DNA from: an uncultured Granulosicoccaceae bacterium
GTDB lineage: Bacteria; Pseudomonadota; Gammaproteobacteria; Granulosicoccales; Granulosicoccaceae
NCBI GenBank assembly: GCA_937998875.1
Contig: CALLBO010000004.1
Coordinates: 1-64,000, forward strand
Length of the DNA stretch: 64,000 nucleotides
Reading direction: 5' to 3'
Shown here: piece by piece, positions 38,749 to 47,787 of the stretch
How positions within the stretch are numbered: the stretch's first letter is position 1
How the letters are laid out: the number at the start of each line of letters is the position of its first letter
Notes under the pieces: model-generated
Databases searched by the model: none
The model's input: only the letters and a program-made list of their open reading frames with translations
Told to the model about the DNA's origin: nothing
Program-made: the position numbers and the translations under genes

Positions 38749-40338
38749 TTAGACTATGCTGGCAGCGCCATCACTACGCGGATCGCTCGCTCCTTCAATC
38801 AATCCATTTGGATGCCTTACCAATGCACCGGCATGGCCCATTACCTCATCAAAATCACCAATTATCTCGACGTCATGACCGGCTTTTTTAAGCTGGTCGT
38901 AGACCTCCGGTGAAAACCGGTTTTCTATTCTCAGATTTGTCACATCACTACCCCAGGTTTTACCGAGCAACCATCGCGGTGCGGTGATTGAATGCTGCAG
39001 ATCGCAACCGCCGAACACATAGCGAGAGAATATCATAGCCTGCGTCTGCGGCTGCCCTTCGCCACCCATCGTACCGTAGGGCATGACACGCCCGTCACCA
39101 AGCAGGGCGAGCGCCGGTTGTATCGTGTGAAACGGCCTGCGACCGGGCTTAAGACAATTATGGTGACTTTCGTCAAGGCTAAAACTCGTACCACGGTTCT
39201 GCCACGTAATACCTGTGGAAGGCAGTATCACCCCTGAACCAAATTCCCAGTATATGCTTTGAATAAAGCTGACCGACCTGCCTTCTTTGTCTATAGCACC
39301 AAGCCAGACGGTATCTCCACCGGCAACTGCATCCGGCCAAGGCTGCGCGACTTTTCTGTCGATACCCGCAGCGAGTTCATCAAGTAGGGATTCTGTCAGG
39401 AAATCCTCTGCCGGTTTGACCATATAGGCTGGATCACTAACGTACTTATCGCGTATTCTAAACGACTGCTTGGTTGCTTCTATTAAACCATGTATGTAGT
39501 CAAAATCATCTGTAGTACCGGTTCGTAGACGCCCATAGATACCAAGCAACATCAGCGATGCAAGCCCCTGCGTTGGTGGTGGCAGGTTATAAATCTTATG
39601 TCCGCCAACATCTAACGACAGAAGTTTTACAGCAAGCGCTTTGTGATTTGCAAAATCATCCGCCACCAATGGCGAGCCTGCAGCAGCCAATTCATGAATA
39701 ATTGTTTCAGACAATCTACCTGTGTAGAAACTCTGCAGTCCGTCACTGGCCAGCTCGCCAAAGGTTTGCGCGAGAGCCGGTTGTTTATGTAGCTGACCTT
39801 TCGCGGGTGGCACGCCATTACTCAAATAAGCATCTGAGAAACCAGAAACATCGGCCAGCTCAGGCAACTTCGCAGCAGCATTGTTAGCAAGCGTAGCAGC
39901 AACCGGCACACCTTTTTGAGCATGATGGATCGCATCTTCAAACAATCGCGATAGTGCAAGTGGCTTACCCCACTTTGCACTGTGCCGCAGAGCCATGTCC
40001 CACCCGGAGACCGCACCCGCCATGGTAAGCGCAGCTTCAGAACCACGCCCCGGTATCATGTTATGGCCAGCTGTTCTATAGCGCTCAACATCTGCTTTGC
40101 TACCGGCCGCACCACACGCATCTATCCCGACCGGCTCTGAACCCGGTTCATGAATGATCCAGAAATTGTCTCCCCCAAGGCTATTCATATGCGGGTAAAC
40201 CACCGCAATCGCAGCCGCCGCGGCTACCATTGCCTCTACCGCATTACCTCCGTCCGCCAACACTCTGCTGCCTGCTTCAGCCGCCAGGTGATGAGGGGCT
40301 ACGACCATGCCGTTGTATGACTTGCGTGTGTGAAGCAT
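38749..40338 (-). CDS. Gamma-glutamyltransferase family protein (YwrD-like)
   Basis: This 529-aa N-terminal-nucleophile hydrolase homologue starts MLHTRKSYNGMVVAPHHLAAEAG, with LGGDNFWIIH (SLGGDNF replaces the usual GIGGGGF). The autoprocessing Thr appears in GGDTVWLGAIDKEGRSVSF, and the C-terminal substrate segment GTMGGEGQPQTQ is intact. It lacks a signal peptide, in contrast to periplasmic GGT. ATG 40338 is chosen because the extra 22 residues of the track ORF are unlike the family. It leads the desulfurase/CBS operon and could hydrolyse gamma-glutamyl conjugates or glutathione to release cysteine derivatives. Confidence 0.85.
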   Translation of the reverse strand: MLHTRKSYNGMVVAPHHLAAEAGSRVLADGGNAVEAMVAAAAAIAVVYPHMNSLGGDNFWIIHEPGSEPVGIDACGAAGSKADVERYRTAGHNMIPGRGSEAALTMAGAVSGWDMALRHSAKWGKPLALSRLFEDAIHHAQKGVPVAATLANNAAAKLPELADVSGFSDAYLSNGVPPAKGQLHKQPALAQTFGELASDGLQSFYTGRLSETIIHELAAAGSPLVADDFANHKALAVKLLSLDVGGHKIYNLPPPTQGLASLMLLGIYGRLRTGTTDDFDYIHGLIEATKQSFRIRDKYVSDPAYMVKPAEDFLTESLLDELAAGIDRKVAQPWPDAVAGGDTVWLGAIDKEGRSVSFIQSIYWEFGSGVILPSTGITWQNRGTSFSLDESHHNCLKPGRRPFHTIQPALALLGDGRVMPYGTMGGEGQPQTQAMIFSRYVFGGCDLQHSITAPRWLLGKTWGSDVTNLRIENRFSPEVYDQLKKAGHDVEIIGDFDEVMGHAGALVRHPNGLIEGASDPRSDGAASIV

Positions 40339-40560
40339 TAAGGTTGCACCGAAATAGCGTAAGTATGCACTATTGTAGGCTGCCATCAAAAAAACGGCGT
40401 TCAACCCGAATCCACGTTTTCACAGGATTTGCCAACCTCGTCCGATCGAGGTAACTATTTCTATACTTACGGTTTAGCAAAAGCACACTCACAATCGCGC
40501 GCAAACCGGCATCATACTCGCACATGTGGTTCGTCCGTAAGGCCAGCACCGGGAAGTAAA

Positions 40561-42411
40561 TTGAGTCTACTAAAGCAAAAGCGCTTCGCACCCTACTTTT
40601 TGACGCAGTTTCTGGGTGCATTCAATGACAACGTATTTAAAAATGCGCTGGTGATCCTGCTTACTTACAAGATCATCTCCGAGCACAGCAGCATCCTGGT
40701 AAATCTTGCAGCGATCATATTCATCCTGCCGTTTTTTCTGTTCTCGCCATTATCCGGACAAATTGCAGATAAATTTGAAAAAAGCTTCTTGATCAGAAGA
40801 ATCAAGTGGGTAGAGATCGGCATTATGTGTGTCGGTGTGCTCGGACTCTACCTTAGCTCTATTCCCTTGCTGCTGTTTGTCTTGTTTCTCATGGGTTCTC
40901 AATCAGCGTTTTTTGGACCAATCAAATACAGCATCCTGCCACAGCATTTGCGTGAAGATGAATTGATGAGCGGCAACGCACTGGTAGAAGCAGGTACATT
41001 TCTCGCCATCCTGTTTGGGACTATACTTGGCGGTATTCTCGCGAGTTTTGAGCAATATTTTTTACCTGTCTCGATTGCAGTTCTCTGCTTTGCCGCACTC
41101 GGCCGCCTCACAAGTCAATTCATTCCAGAAGCGCAGGCCGAGCAGCCGAACCTTCAAATCGATCGCAATCTGTGGCGCGCAGGCAAGAGTATTTTTTCCG
41201 TACTGGCGTCAGACAGAGCTGTTTTCTATACCGCTTTTGGCATTTCATGGTTCTGGTTTTTCGGCGCCACATTTCTCACCCAGATCCCGATATTCTCGCG
41301 CGAATTCTTATTTGGCAGTCCATATGTTGCAACTTTATTGATGGCTATGTTTTCAATCGGTATTGGATTAGGTTCTTTGATATCTTCCAAACTATCAAGG
41401 GGCAGAGTTGAGGTCGGGCTGGTACCGATCGGTGCATTTGGCATGACTTTATTCGGTGCTTATCTGGGTTTTATGGATTTTCCCTTCAGTTCAGAAGAGA
41501 ATTCAATCGGTGATATGTTCACGTCATTTGTCTATATCAAAGCACTCCTCGCACTGGTTTTGCTCGCTGTATCCGGAGGACTTTTTATCGTTCCGTTGTA
41601 CGCAAACATACAAACCAAAACCCCTATTGAGTATCTGTCCAGAAATATTGCAGCCAGCAATATGCTCAACGCACTGTTTATGGTGCTGGCGGGGATCTTC
41701 GCTATTATTTGCTTTAAGCTTGGCAACAATGTTCAAAGCCTGTTTGTCATTGTTGCTTTGATGAATGCCGTAGTCGGGCTGTTTATTTTCAACCGTGTTC
41801 CGGAATTTACCATGCAATTAGGTGCATGGCTTCTCATGCACTCGATCTATAGAATCGGCAAACATGATCTTGAAAATATTCCTGAAGAAGGTGCGGCCGT
41901 ACTTGCCTGCAACCATGTCAGCTTTGTTGACCCGATAGTCATCGGTGCTGTCAGCCCCCGGCCGATGCGCTTTGTGATGTATCACAAAATATATAACCTG
42001 CCAATAATCAACCGCTTCTTTAAACAGGCTGGTGCAATTCCTATCGCGCCAATGAAAGAAGATCCGGAGCTACTGGAAAAGGCTTATGACAGTATTGCTG
42101 AGGCTTTGGAAAATGACGAGCTTGTTGTTATTTTTCCGGAAGGTGGCTTGACACCAGACGGCCAACTACAGGAACTCAAGCCAGGCATCACCAAAATTCT
42201 TGAGCGCACACCGGTACCGGTGATACCGATGGCAATCGGCGGATTGTGGGATACGTGGTTCTCACGTGTTAAAGGCCGTGCCATGAAAGGCTGGCCCAGA
42301 CACTGGCTGAAAAAGATAAATGTATATACCGGAAATCCCATACCACCTGCTGAAGCAAACATTGACCGCCTTAGCACCGAAATTTTAGCGCTACGCGGTG
42401 AAGAGCTTTGA
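40561..42411 (+). CDS. Fused MFS transporter and PlsC-type acyltransferase
   Basis: This 616-aa fusion combines an LplT-like MFS domain with an acyltransferase. The MFS part has twelve-helix hydrophobicity to about residue 405 and starts with LTQFLGAFNDNVFKNALV. The PlsC domain has the acceptor motif CNHVSFVDPI (HX4D type) and FPEGGLTPDG. It should flip lysophospholipid across the inner membrane and reacylate it. The AMP-binding (acyl-ACP synthetase) domain of E. coli Aas is absent. I choose TTG 40561, with GGAAG 5 nt upstream, since it gives MSLLKQKRFAPYFLTQF, the usual N-terminus. The track ORF start adds 44 polar residues. Confidence 0.85.
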   Translation: MSLLKQKRFAPYFLTQFLGAFNDNVFKNALVILLTYKIISEHSSILVNLAAIIFILPFFLFSPLSGQIADKFEKSFLIRRIKWVEIGIMCVGVLGLYLSSIPLLLFVLFLMGSQSAFFGPIKYSILPQHLREDELMSGNALVEAGTFLAILFGTILGGILASFEQYFLPVSIAVLCFAALGRLTSQFIPEAQAEQPNLQIDRNLWRAGKSIFSVLASDRAVFYTAFGISWFWFFGATFLTQIPIFSREFLFGSPYVATLLMAMFSIGIGLGSLISSKLSRGRVEVGLVPIGAFGMTLFGAYLGFMDFPFSSEENSIGDMFTSFVYIKALLALVLLAVSGGLFIVPLYANIQTKTPIEYLSRNIAASNMLNALFMVLAGIFAIICFKLGNNVQSLFVIVALMNAVVGLFIFNRVPEFTMQLGAWLLMHSIYRIGKHDLENIPEEGAAVLACNHVSFVDPIVIGAVSPRPMRFVMYHKIYNLPIINRFFKQAGAIPIAPMKEDPELLEKAYDSIAEALENDELVVIFPEGGLTPDGQLQELKPGITKILERTPVPVIPMAIGGLWDTWFSRVKGRAMKGWPRHWLKKINVYTGNPIPPAEANIDRLSTEILALRGEEL

Positions 42412-42453
42412 TTTTTGTCTAAGCATCTAATACGTCATAAAATACCATGCATA

Positions 42454-42852
42454 TTAAAGCACCAGGTAATATCCCAGTGCAAAGAGCACCATGAGTGTTA
42501 AAAACACAACAAGCCCACCATACAGAGAATTCACACGTCCAGGTTGATCTTCTCCTGTCATCATAGCCCTATGCTCTTCAGTCAATTCTATGCCACACTT
42601 TTTACAATGCATATATGTATAAGCCAGAAACTCACTGCAAGCCGGACACCTTATTGTCTCATCGTTATAACGGTGTAGCGGTGCCTTAGCCTTGGAAAGG
42701 CCCTCACTTGCCACCGCTTTCATTTTTTCCACCTCTACATGGTTGAATAATTTGCCGCACCATCTGCAATAGTTATCACCATGCGCCACCCACTCATCAC
42801 AGCTGGTGCAATTGAAAATATCGCGTTTACGTAGCGGCCTGTAAAATATCAT
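42454..42852 (-). CDS. Double zinc-ribbon protein with C-terminal membrane anchor
   Basis: This 132-aa protein has two zinc-ribbon units, one with CTSC and CRWC (residues 15-40) and one with CPAC and CKKC (about 68-90). A linker follows, then a final hydrophobic helix GGLVVFLTLMVLFALGYYLVL that would tail-anchor it in the membrane with the ribbons in the cytoplasm. ATG 42852 is used; the track start is a TTG one codon upstream. It converges with the MFS-acyltransferase gene. The function is unknown; it may sense zinc or redox or tether a partner. Confidence 0.72.
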   Translation of the reverse strand: MIFYRPLRKRDIFNCTSCDEWVAHGDNYCRWCGKLFNHVEVEKMKAVASEGLSKAKAPLHRYNDETIRCPACSEFLAYTYMHCKKCGIELTEEHRAMMTGEDQPGRVNSLYGGLVVFLTLMVLFALGYYLVL

Positions 42853-42938
42853 CAAAGCAGACTACCCCCGGAAATCACATTGGAGATCACAATGAAGTTC
42901 CCCCTGAACCACCACAGGACCAATGTGTCAACCAACAA

Positions 42939-43763
42939 TTAACGCATACTCCTCAATACAATCCTCGTAGCTTCACTTACCGGCTGCTGCGTCTGCTTAA
43001 GTAGTTTTATACGATCAAATTGATTGTCATCGTTGCACACAGCCTGTCGCAATGCATCACCAAATGCCATGCGCAGCTCCGTGCCAATGTTATACTTACA
43101 AATATTGGTGGTCGTCGCGAACTCTCTGCGCTGATCAGCCGGCACACCGGAGCCACCGTGAATAACCAAAGGCACACTGGTTTTTGCCTGTATTGCATGC
43201 ACACGGTCTTTGTCTAAGCCATCAGACTTTTCTGTTTGCAGATGGACATTGCCAACAGATATCGCCATTGCATCCACACCAGTCGATTCTGAAAATTGCG
43301 CTGCCTCATCGGGATTGGTGCCTGCAGACTCCTCACCATCTGCATAGCCGACAAATCCTATCTCCCCTTCACAGGATATCGATGCGGCATGCGCAAGTTC
43401 CGCAACCTCAGCTGTTTCATCTATATTTTGATTCAATGGTTTTCGTGATCCATCATACATTAGTGAGGTGAATCCACTATCAAGTGCTTCCCGGCACTCC
43501 AGCAGTGTATAGCCATGATCGAGATGGGCAACAACAGGTATTGTTGCCTGCTCGGCAAGATATCTAAACATTTTTCCAAGCACCGGTAACGGCGTATGTT
43601 CGCGACAGCCCGGCCCCGCTTGTAGGATTACTGGCGCATTCTCGGCTTCTGCCGCTTCAACATAGGCGCACATGTCTTCCCAGCCAAGACACACCAACCC
43701 TGCTACTGCATAGCCTTCATTTAGCGCTGGCTGTAATACTTCTGAAAGTGTCGCTACTGTCAT
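42939..43763 (-). CDS. iolJ: Class II aldolase of inositol catabolism, IolJ-type
   Basis: This 274-aa zinc-dependent ketose-bisphosphate aldolase has the zinc His in PVVAHLDHG, SLMYDGSRKPLNQN, the second His block VIHGGSGVPADQRR and the phosphate-binding NICKYNIGTELR. In inositol degradation IolJ splits 5-dehydro-2-deoxygluconate 6-phosphate to DHAP and malonate semialdehyde. I choose ATG 43763 because its ATGA overlaps the IolB stop. The 49 extra residues in the track ORF run through iolB. It is the last gene of the iolDCBJ set. Fructose-bisphosphate aldolase activity cannot be excluded. Confidence 0.82.
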   Translation of the reverse strand: MTVATLSEVLQPALNEGYAVAGLVCLGWEDMCAYVEAAEAENAPVILQAGPGCREHTPLPVLGKMFRYLAEQATIPVVAHLDHGYTLLECREALDSGFTSLMYDGSRKPLNQNIDETAEVAELAHAASISCEGEIGFVGYADGEESAGTNPDEAAQFSESTGVDAMAISVGNVHLQTEKSDGLDKDRVHAIQAKTSVPLVIHGGSGVPADQRREFATTTNICKYNIGTELRMAFGDALRQAVCNDDNQFDRIKLLKQTQQPVSEATRIVLRSMR

Positions 43764-44602
43764 TTGAACTTCGCGATCATGTCCTTGATACCCGGGATGG
43801 TTTCTATCTGATAAGCATGAGTAGGTTGAAAGTATTGAACCAGAGACCGCTGAGACAAGCCGCCAAGAATCGTAAAGTAATACATCTCGTAGCCAGGTAA
43901 TACGGCACACGGGTGATAACCGTTATCAAGGCAGATAGTCGATCCATCTACGATGTGATAGGCATCACCGGGCTCGTTATCCACTCGTTGTAGCATTTGA
44001 ACACCGGAGCCGTGATTAGGCTTAAATCGAAAATTATAGGTTTCATCGTGACGAGTTTCATCAGGCAGACGGTCAGTATCATGCTTGTGCGACGGAAAAC
44101 CGGACCATCCGCCTGCACCGACAGTAAATAATTCACTGACAAGTAAGCGCCCCACTTTGTCGTGCTGCTGCTGACCAAGAATATGTTTGATCTTCCGATG
44201 CGTTTTTGTATCATCAGAACCGTATTGCACCCGGTCAATACCATCCACCCGAACATCGAAAGGCTCAAGCACTTTGTCGTACTTTGCACCGGCAATAAAC
44301 GTCTCAGTGCTATCACTAACGCAGGATATTGTAACTTTCGCGCCAACTGGTATGTAGACACCCTCAGGCTCACCATCCCAGACATCCTCTCCACGATTAC
44401 CGAGAGACTTAAACCCTACGCCTTCAACTTCGACATCGACGGTACCGGTTGCCGGAACAATACAGGTTTCATAGCCAGGAACCTGGTACTCGAACGCTTC
44501 ACCCTTTTTGAGCTTTACGATATTAAAGTAGTTCAGTGGAACGGTTTCATTGTCTGCATCAACAATAGCCTGATTCTTGTTATCAAATGGAGCAATATGC
44601 AT
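43760..44602 (-). CDS. iolB: 5-deoxy-glucuronate isomerase
   Basis: IolB isomerises 5-deoxy-D-glucuronate to 2-deoxy-5-keto-D-gluconate. The 280-aa bicupin protein has the family block SELFTVGAGGWSGFPSHKHD with metal His residues and YHIVDGSTICLDNGYHP in the second half, matching the usual 270 aa. It stands between iolC (about 60 bp upstream) and the IolJ gene (4-bp overlap), so it is part of the inositol operon. Confidence 0.93.
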   Translation of the reverse strand: MHIAPFDNKNQAIVDADNETVPLNYFNIVKLKKGEAFEYQVPGYETCIVPATGTVDVEVEGVGFKSLGNRGEDVWDGEPEGVYIPVGAKVTISCVSDSTETFIAGAKYDKVLEPFDVRVDGIDRVQYGSDDTKTHRKIKHILGQQQHDKVGRLLVSELFTVGAGGWSGFPSHKHDTDRLPDETRHDETYNFRFKPNHGSGVQMLQRVDNEPGDAYHIVDGSTICLDNGYHPCAVLPGYEMYYFTILGGLSQRSLVQYFQPTHAYQIETIPGIKDMIAKFK

Positions 44603-44662
44603 AGCGGGTTCCCGAATAGTAAAACCTGAATAGTAAAATATAAACTAAGTAAAGTGTTTTCG

Positions 44663-45643
44663 TCACGCAGTGAGCTTACTTGCATTAGCAGCCAAAAATT
44701 CATCAAGCTGTGTCGGTGTGGGCATAGCCGGAGCACACCCAACACGAGACACAACAATAGACGCACAGGCAGAGCCGCGCAGTACAGATTCTTTTAGTGG
44801 ATAACCATTGGCAAGTGATGCGATGAAGCCACCCATAAAACTGTCACCGGCCCCTGTTGGCTTTAGTGCTTCAGCCGGATAGATGCCGGTTTGGAATTCT
44901 TCATCAGACGTAATGGTGATCGCACCCTTCTCTCCCATTTTATAAACGACAACGCTCGCAGTGGAATGTGCGAGCTCGCGTGCCTTATCAAGCCCCTGAT
45001 CATAGTCTCCTGCCATAAATCCAAACTCGACATCATTGCCAATGATGATGTCGCACATGGCACCGGCGCTGGAATACACTTCAGCGGCTTCATCTGCAGA
45101 TGCCCAGCTGTAAGGTCGGTAGTCAACATCAAAAATTAATCCCAGCCCTTTAGCTTTTGCCTGCTCAAACGCATAAAACGCAGCAGTACGTGAAGGCTCG
45201 GCAGCCAGCACGGTACCTGTTGTAATGAGTGCACAATAAGGAGAGAAGTCGATCGTATCGATGTCTTCTTTATTCATTTGAAAATCTGCAGCACCGTTGC
45301 GGTAAATAACCGTTTGGTGATCCTCAACCCGGCTTTCTGATACGGCCAGAGAGTTACGATACTCCCCATCCTGCGGCCGAACATAAGTTGCGTCAACGCC
45401 ATACTGCTCGAGTTGTTTGATACAAAACCGCCCGACCGCATCATCTGATACACAGGTAACCAACGACGTTTCGCCGCCATGCTTCTGGATGGCAACGCAG
45501 ATGTTCGCGGAAGATCCGCCAAGACTTGCAAAGAACTGCGTTGCATCCTCCGTTTTCGTCCCAGCTGGCTCCGGGTAGAAGTCCATTCCGGCCCGGCCGA
45601 TCACAACAAACCGGTTACCTGACAAGCTCGATAAATTAAACAT
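44663..45643 (-). CDS. iolC: 5-dehydro-2-deoxygluconokinase
   Basis: This 326-aa PfkB-family sugar kinase phosphorylates 2-deoxy-5-keto-D-gluconate. It has FVVIGRAGMDFYPEPAG near the N-terminus with GGSSANICVAIQKHGGE, and the C-terminal anion-hole motif LKPTGAGDSFMGGF with catalytic Asp. This N-terminal signature (GRAGMDFYP) is the one typical for IolC. It is directly downstream of iolD (24 bp) and upstream of iolB. It matches the usual length for single-domain IolC without the DUF2090 extension. Confidence 0.93.
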   Translation of the reverse strand: MFNLSSLSGNRFVVIGRAGMDFYPEPAGTKTEDATQFFASLGGSSANICVAIQKHGGETSLVTCVSDDAVGRFCIKQLEQYGVDATYVRPQDGEYRNSLAVSESRVEDHQTVIYRNGAADFQMNKEDIDTIDFSPYCALITTGTVLAAEPSRTAAFYAFEQAKAKGLGLIFDVDYRPYSWASADEAAEVYSSAGAMCDIIIGNDVEFGFMAGDYDQGLDKARELAHSTASVVVYKMGEKGAITITSDEEFQTGIYPAEALKPTGAGDSFMGGFIASLANGYPLKESVLRGSACASIVVSRVGCAPAMPTPTQLDEFLAANASKLTA

Positions 45644-45667
45644 GGCAGAGCCTTAATCGAAAACGCA

Positions 45668-47566
45668 CTACACACCGCGCCGTTGTTTATCTCTTGAAGA
45701 CTCCCAGTCTTCATGTGCGGCTCGAACTTTATCGTTATCTGAAACATGCGGAGTGCCGACTTCCCACCAGGTATGACCCTCAGTGGTCCAGCCATCGAAG
45801 GCATCTACCTGCATTACAATGACAGATGTCTTGTCAGATGCTTTAGCCCGCTTGAATGCCTCGCCCAGTTCTGCAGGATTCTTCACTGTCTCTGCATTGG
45901 CACCCATTGATGCTGCATGCGCCTCAAAATCAACTGCAAACGGTTTGTCTACTGTCGGGCAGTCCTTGATCAGATTGTTAAAGCTTTCATTGCCCGTGTT
46001 ATTTTGTAGCTTGTTAATGACAGCAAAACCGCCATTGTCGAGCACCAAAACGATGACCTTTTTGTTGCTCAATACAGACGAATAGATATCAGAATTGAGC
46101 ATTAAGTAAGAACCGTCACCTGTGAATATAATGGTGTCTCTATCAGGCTCGTTCTCTGACTGGGCAATTCGTGCACCCCAGCCACCGGAGATTTCGTATC
46201 CCATACAGGAAAAACCAAACTCGACATCGACCGTGCCGGTTTTAAGTGTGCGCCAGTTTGCGGTTACCTCCGCCGGCAATCCACCAGCTGCTGCAACAAC
46301 TCGATCAGATGGATCGCATAAGTCATTCACTACACCGATTGCCTGGGCATATGAGTTTGGGCGATTGCCATGGGAGACATTCATCGCTACATACTTATCC
46401 CATTTTGCACGCTCTTCACGAGCAAGTGTTGTCCAGTCTGATGGTGTCTTGTAGCTATTCATCCCTGCACTCAGGGCCGCATCAAGCGCATCAATTCCGA
46501 GCTTTGCATCTGAAACTATTGGTAGTGAACGATGCTTACTGGCATCGTGCCGTGCCGCGTTAAGCGATATGAACTGTGCTTCCTTGGAGAAGGCCGTCCA
46601 TGAACCAGTAGTAAAGTCCTGTAATCTGGTGCCTACCGCCAGTATCACATCCGCTTGTTCTGCAATATTGTTTGCAGAATCAGATCCGGTGACTCCCAGA
46701 GGACCGGTATTTAATGGATGTGTCGATTCAAAGTTTGCGCGCCCGGCAATTGTCTCAACGACAGGTATCTGATACTTCTCGGCAAACCGGGTAACTTCGT
46801 TTATCGCTTTCGAATACTGCACACCTCCACCGGCGATGATCATCGGTTTTTTGGCAGAGCTTAACAATGCAACTGCATCTGCAATTTCATCTGCATCCGG
46901 CCCGATCCGTCTGATGCGATGCACTTTCTTCTCAAAGAATACTTTCGGGTAATCGTAAGTCCAGCCCTGTACATCCTGTGGCAAGCCAAGAAACGCAGGC
47001 CCGCAATCAGCAGGGTCAAGCATGGTTGCAATTGCCGCGGGGAGTGACTGGATTATCTGTGCCGGGTGGCAGATGCGATCCCAGTATCGGGTGACCGGTT
47101 TAAACGCATCGTTAACGCCGAAGGTAGGGTCGTTAAAATTTTCCAACTGTTGCAAAACCGGGTCCGGCAAGCGGGTGATAAAAGTATCGCCGCATAACAT
47201 CAACATGGGTAATCGGTTGGCATGCGCAAGCGCGGATGCAGTTAGCAGGTTTGCGGTACCGGGGCCTGCCGATGCGGTGCAAAACATCATGCGTTGCCGA
47301 AGATGATATTTTGCATACGCTGCTGCTGCAAAACCCATGCTCTGCTCGTTCTGTCCGCGGTACAGTGGCAACTCGTTGCGGTGCTCGTGTAGTCCTTCAC
47401 CAAGACAAGGCACATTGCCATGGCCGAAAATTCCGAAGCCACCACCAAAGAGCCGCTGCTCTCGATCATCAATAACAATAAACTGTTGAGCCAGCCACTT
47501 AACAACGGCCTGAGCCAGCGTCAACCGGAGTGTTTCTCCCGCGCTGGCATTGTTATCAACACCCAT
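45668..47566 (-). CDS. iolD: 3D-(3,5/4)-trihydroxycyclohexane-1,2-dione acylhydrolase
   Basis: IolD opens the ring of diketo-inositol using thiamine diphosphate. The 632-aa protein has the ThDP layout with the GDGSYLMLNSDIYS cofactor motif, GIFGHGNVPCLGEGLHEHRNE near the N-terminus, and GVTGSDSANNIAEQADVIL in the central domain. I choose ATG 47566 (MGVDNNASAGETLRLTLAQA), which is preceded by AGG and fits the family start. The track ORF adds 40 residues that run back through the divergent promoter. It is the first gene of the iolDCBJ operon, which starts near the palindromic operator. Confidence 0.93.
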   Translation of the reverse strand: MGVDNNASAGETLRLTLAQAVVKWLAQQFIVIDDREQRLFGGGFGIFGHGNVPCLGEGLHEHRNELPLYRGQNEQSMGFAAAAYAKYHLRQRMMFCTASAGPGTANLLTASALAHANRLPMLMLCGDTFITRLPDPVLQQLENFNDPTFGVNDAFKPVTRYWDRICHPAQIIQSLPAAIATMLDPADCGPAFLGLPQDVQGWTYDYPKVFFEKKVHRIRRIGPDADEIADAVALLSSAKKPMIIAGGGVQYSKAINEVTRFAEKYQIPVVETIAGRANFESTHPLNTGPLGVTGSDSANNIAEQADVILAVGTRLQDFTTGSWTAFSKEAQFISLNAARHDASKHRSLPIVSDAKLGIDALDAALSAGMNSYKTPSDWTTLAREERAKWDKYVAMNVSHGNRPNSYAQAIGVVNDLCDPSDRVVAAAGGLPAEVTANWRTLKTGTVDVEFGFSCMGYEISGGWGARIAQSENEPDRDTIIFTGDGSYLMLNSDIYSSVLSNKKVIVLVLDNGGFAVINKLQNNTGNESFNNLIKDCPTVDKPFAVDFEAHAASMGANAETVKNPAELGEAFKRAKASDKTSVIVMQVDAFDGWTTEGHTWWEVGTPHVSDNDKVRAAHEDWESSRDKQRRGV

Positions 47567-47617
47567 CCTGTCATTCCTGTTAAGTGAACTGCCGGTCAGT
47601 GAACCGAGCAATTCTTG

Positions 47618-47645
47618 TTGACGATTCGCGAACCGCGAGGATAAC
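47618..47645 (+). promoter_or_regulatory. Candidate sigma-70 promoter toward iolE
   Basis: TTGACG (47618-47623) and GATAAC (47640-47645) are separated by 16 bp. The second is a weak -10. The palindromic operator lies immediately downstream, where a repressor would block transcription initiation. Confidence 0.45.
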
Positions 47646-47646
47646 A

Positions 47647-47660
47647 TGCAACCGGTTGCA
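47647..47660. promoter_or_regulatory. LacI-type operator in iolD/iolE divergent promoter
   Basis: TGCAACCGGTTGCA is a perfect 14-bp palindrome with the central CG typical of LacI/GalR operators. It lies between the divergent inositol genes, 81 bp from iolD and 127 bp from iolE start codons. The identical palindrome occurs upstream of the inositol-type ABC importer at 60612-60625. It is probably bound by the LacI-family protein encoded at 59179-60177. This assignment is inferred from the shared site and shared pathway. Confidence 0.75.
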
Positions 47661-47787
47661 ATATAAATATCACACCGGACTCCCAACCCGTTCCGGACTA
47701 TCCTGTTTCCTGACTACAATCTACAGCGACGCTTGTCGTCTTTGGGCTGTGATCACAACAGAATCTAATTTTACAGATCTAAGAACC

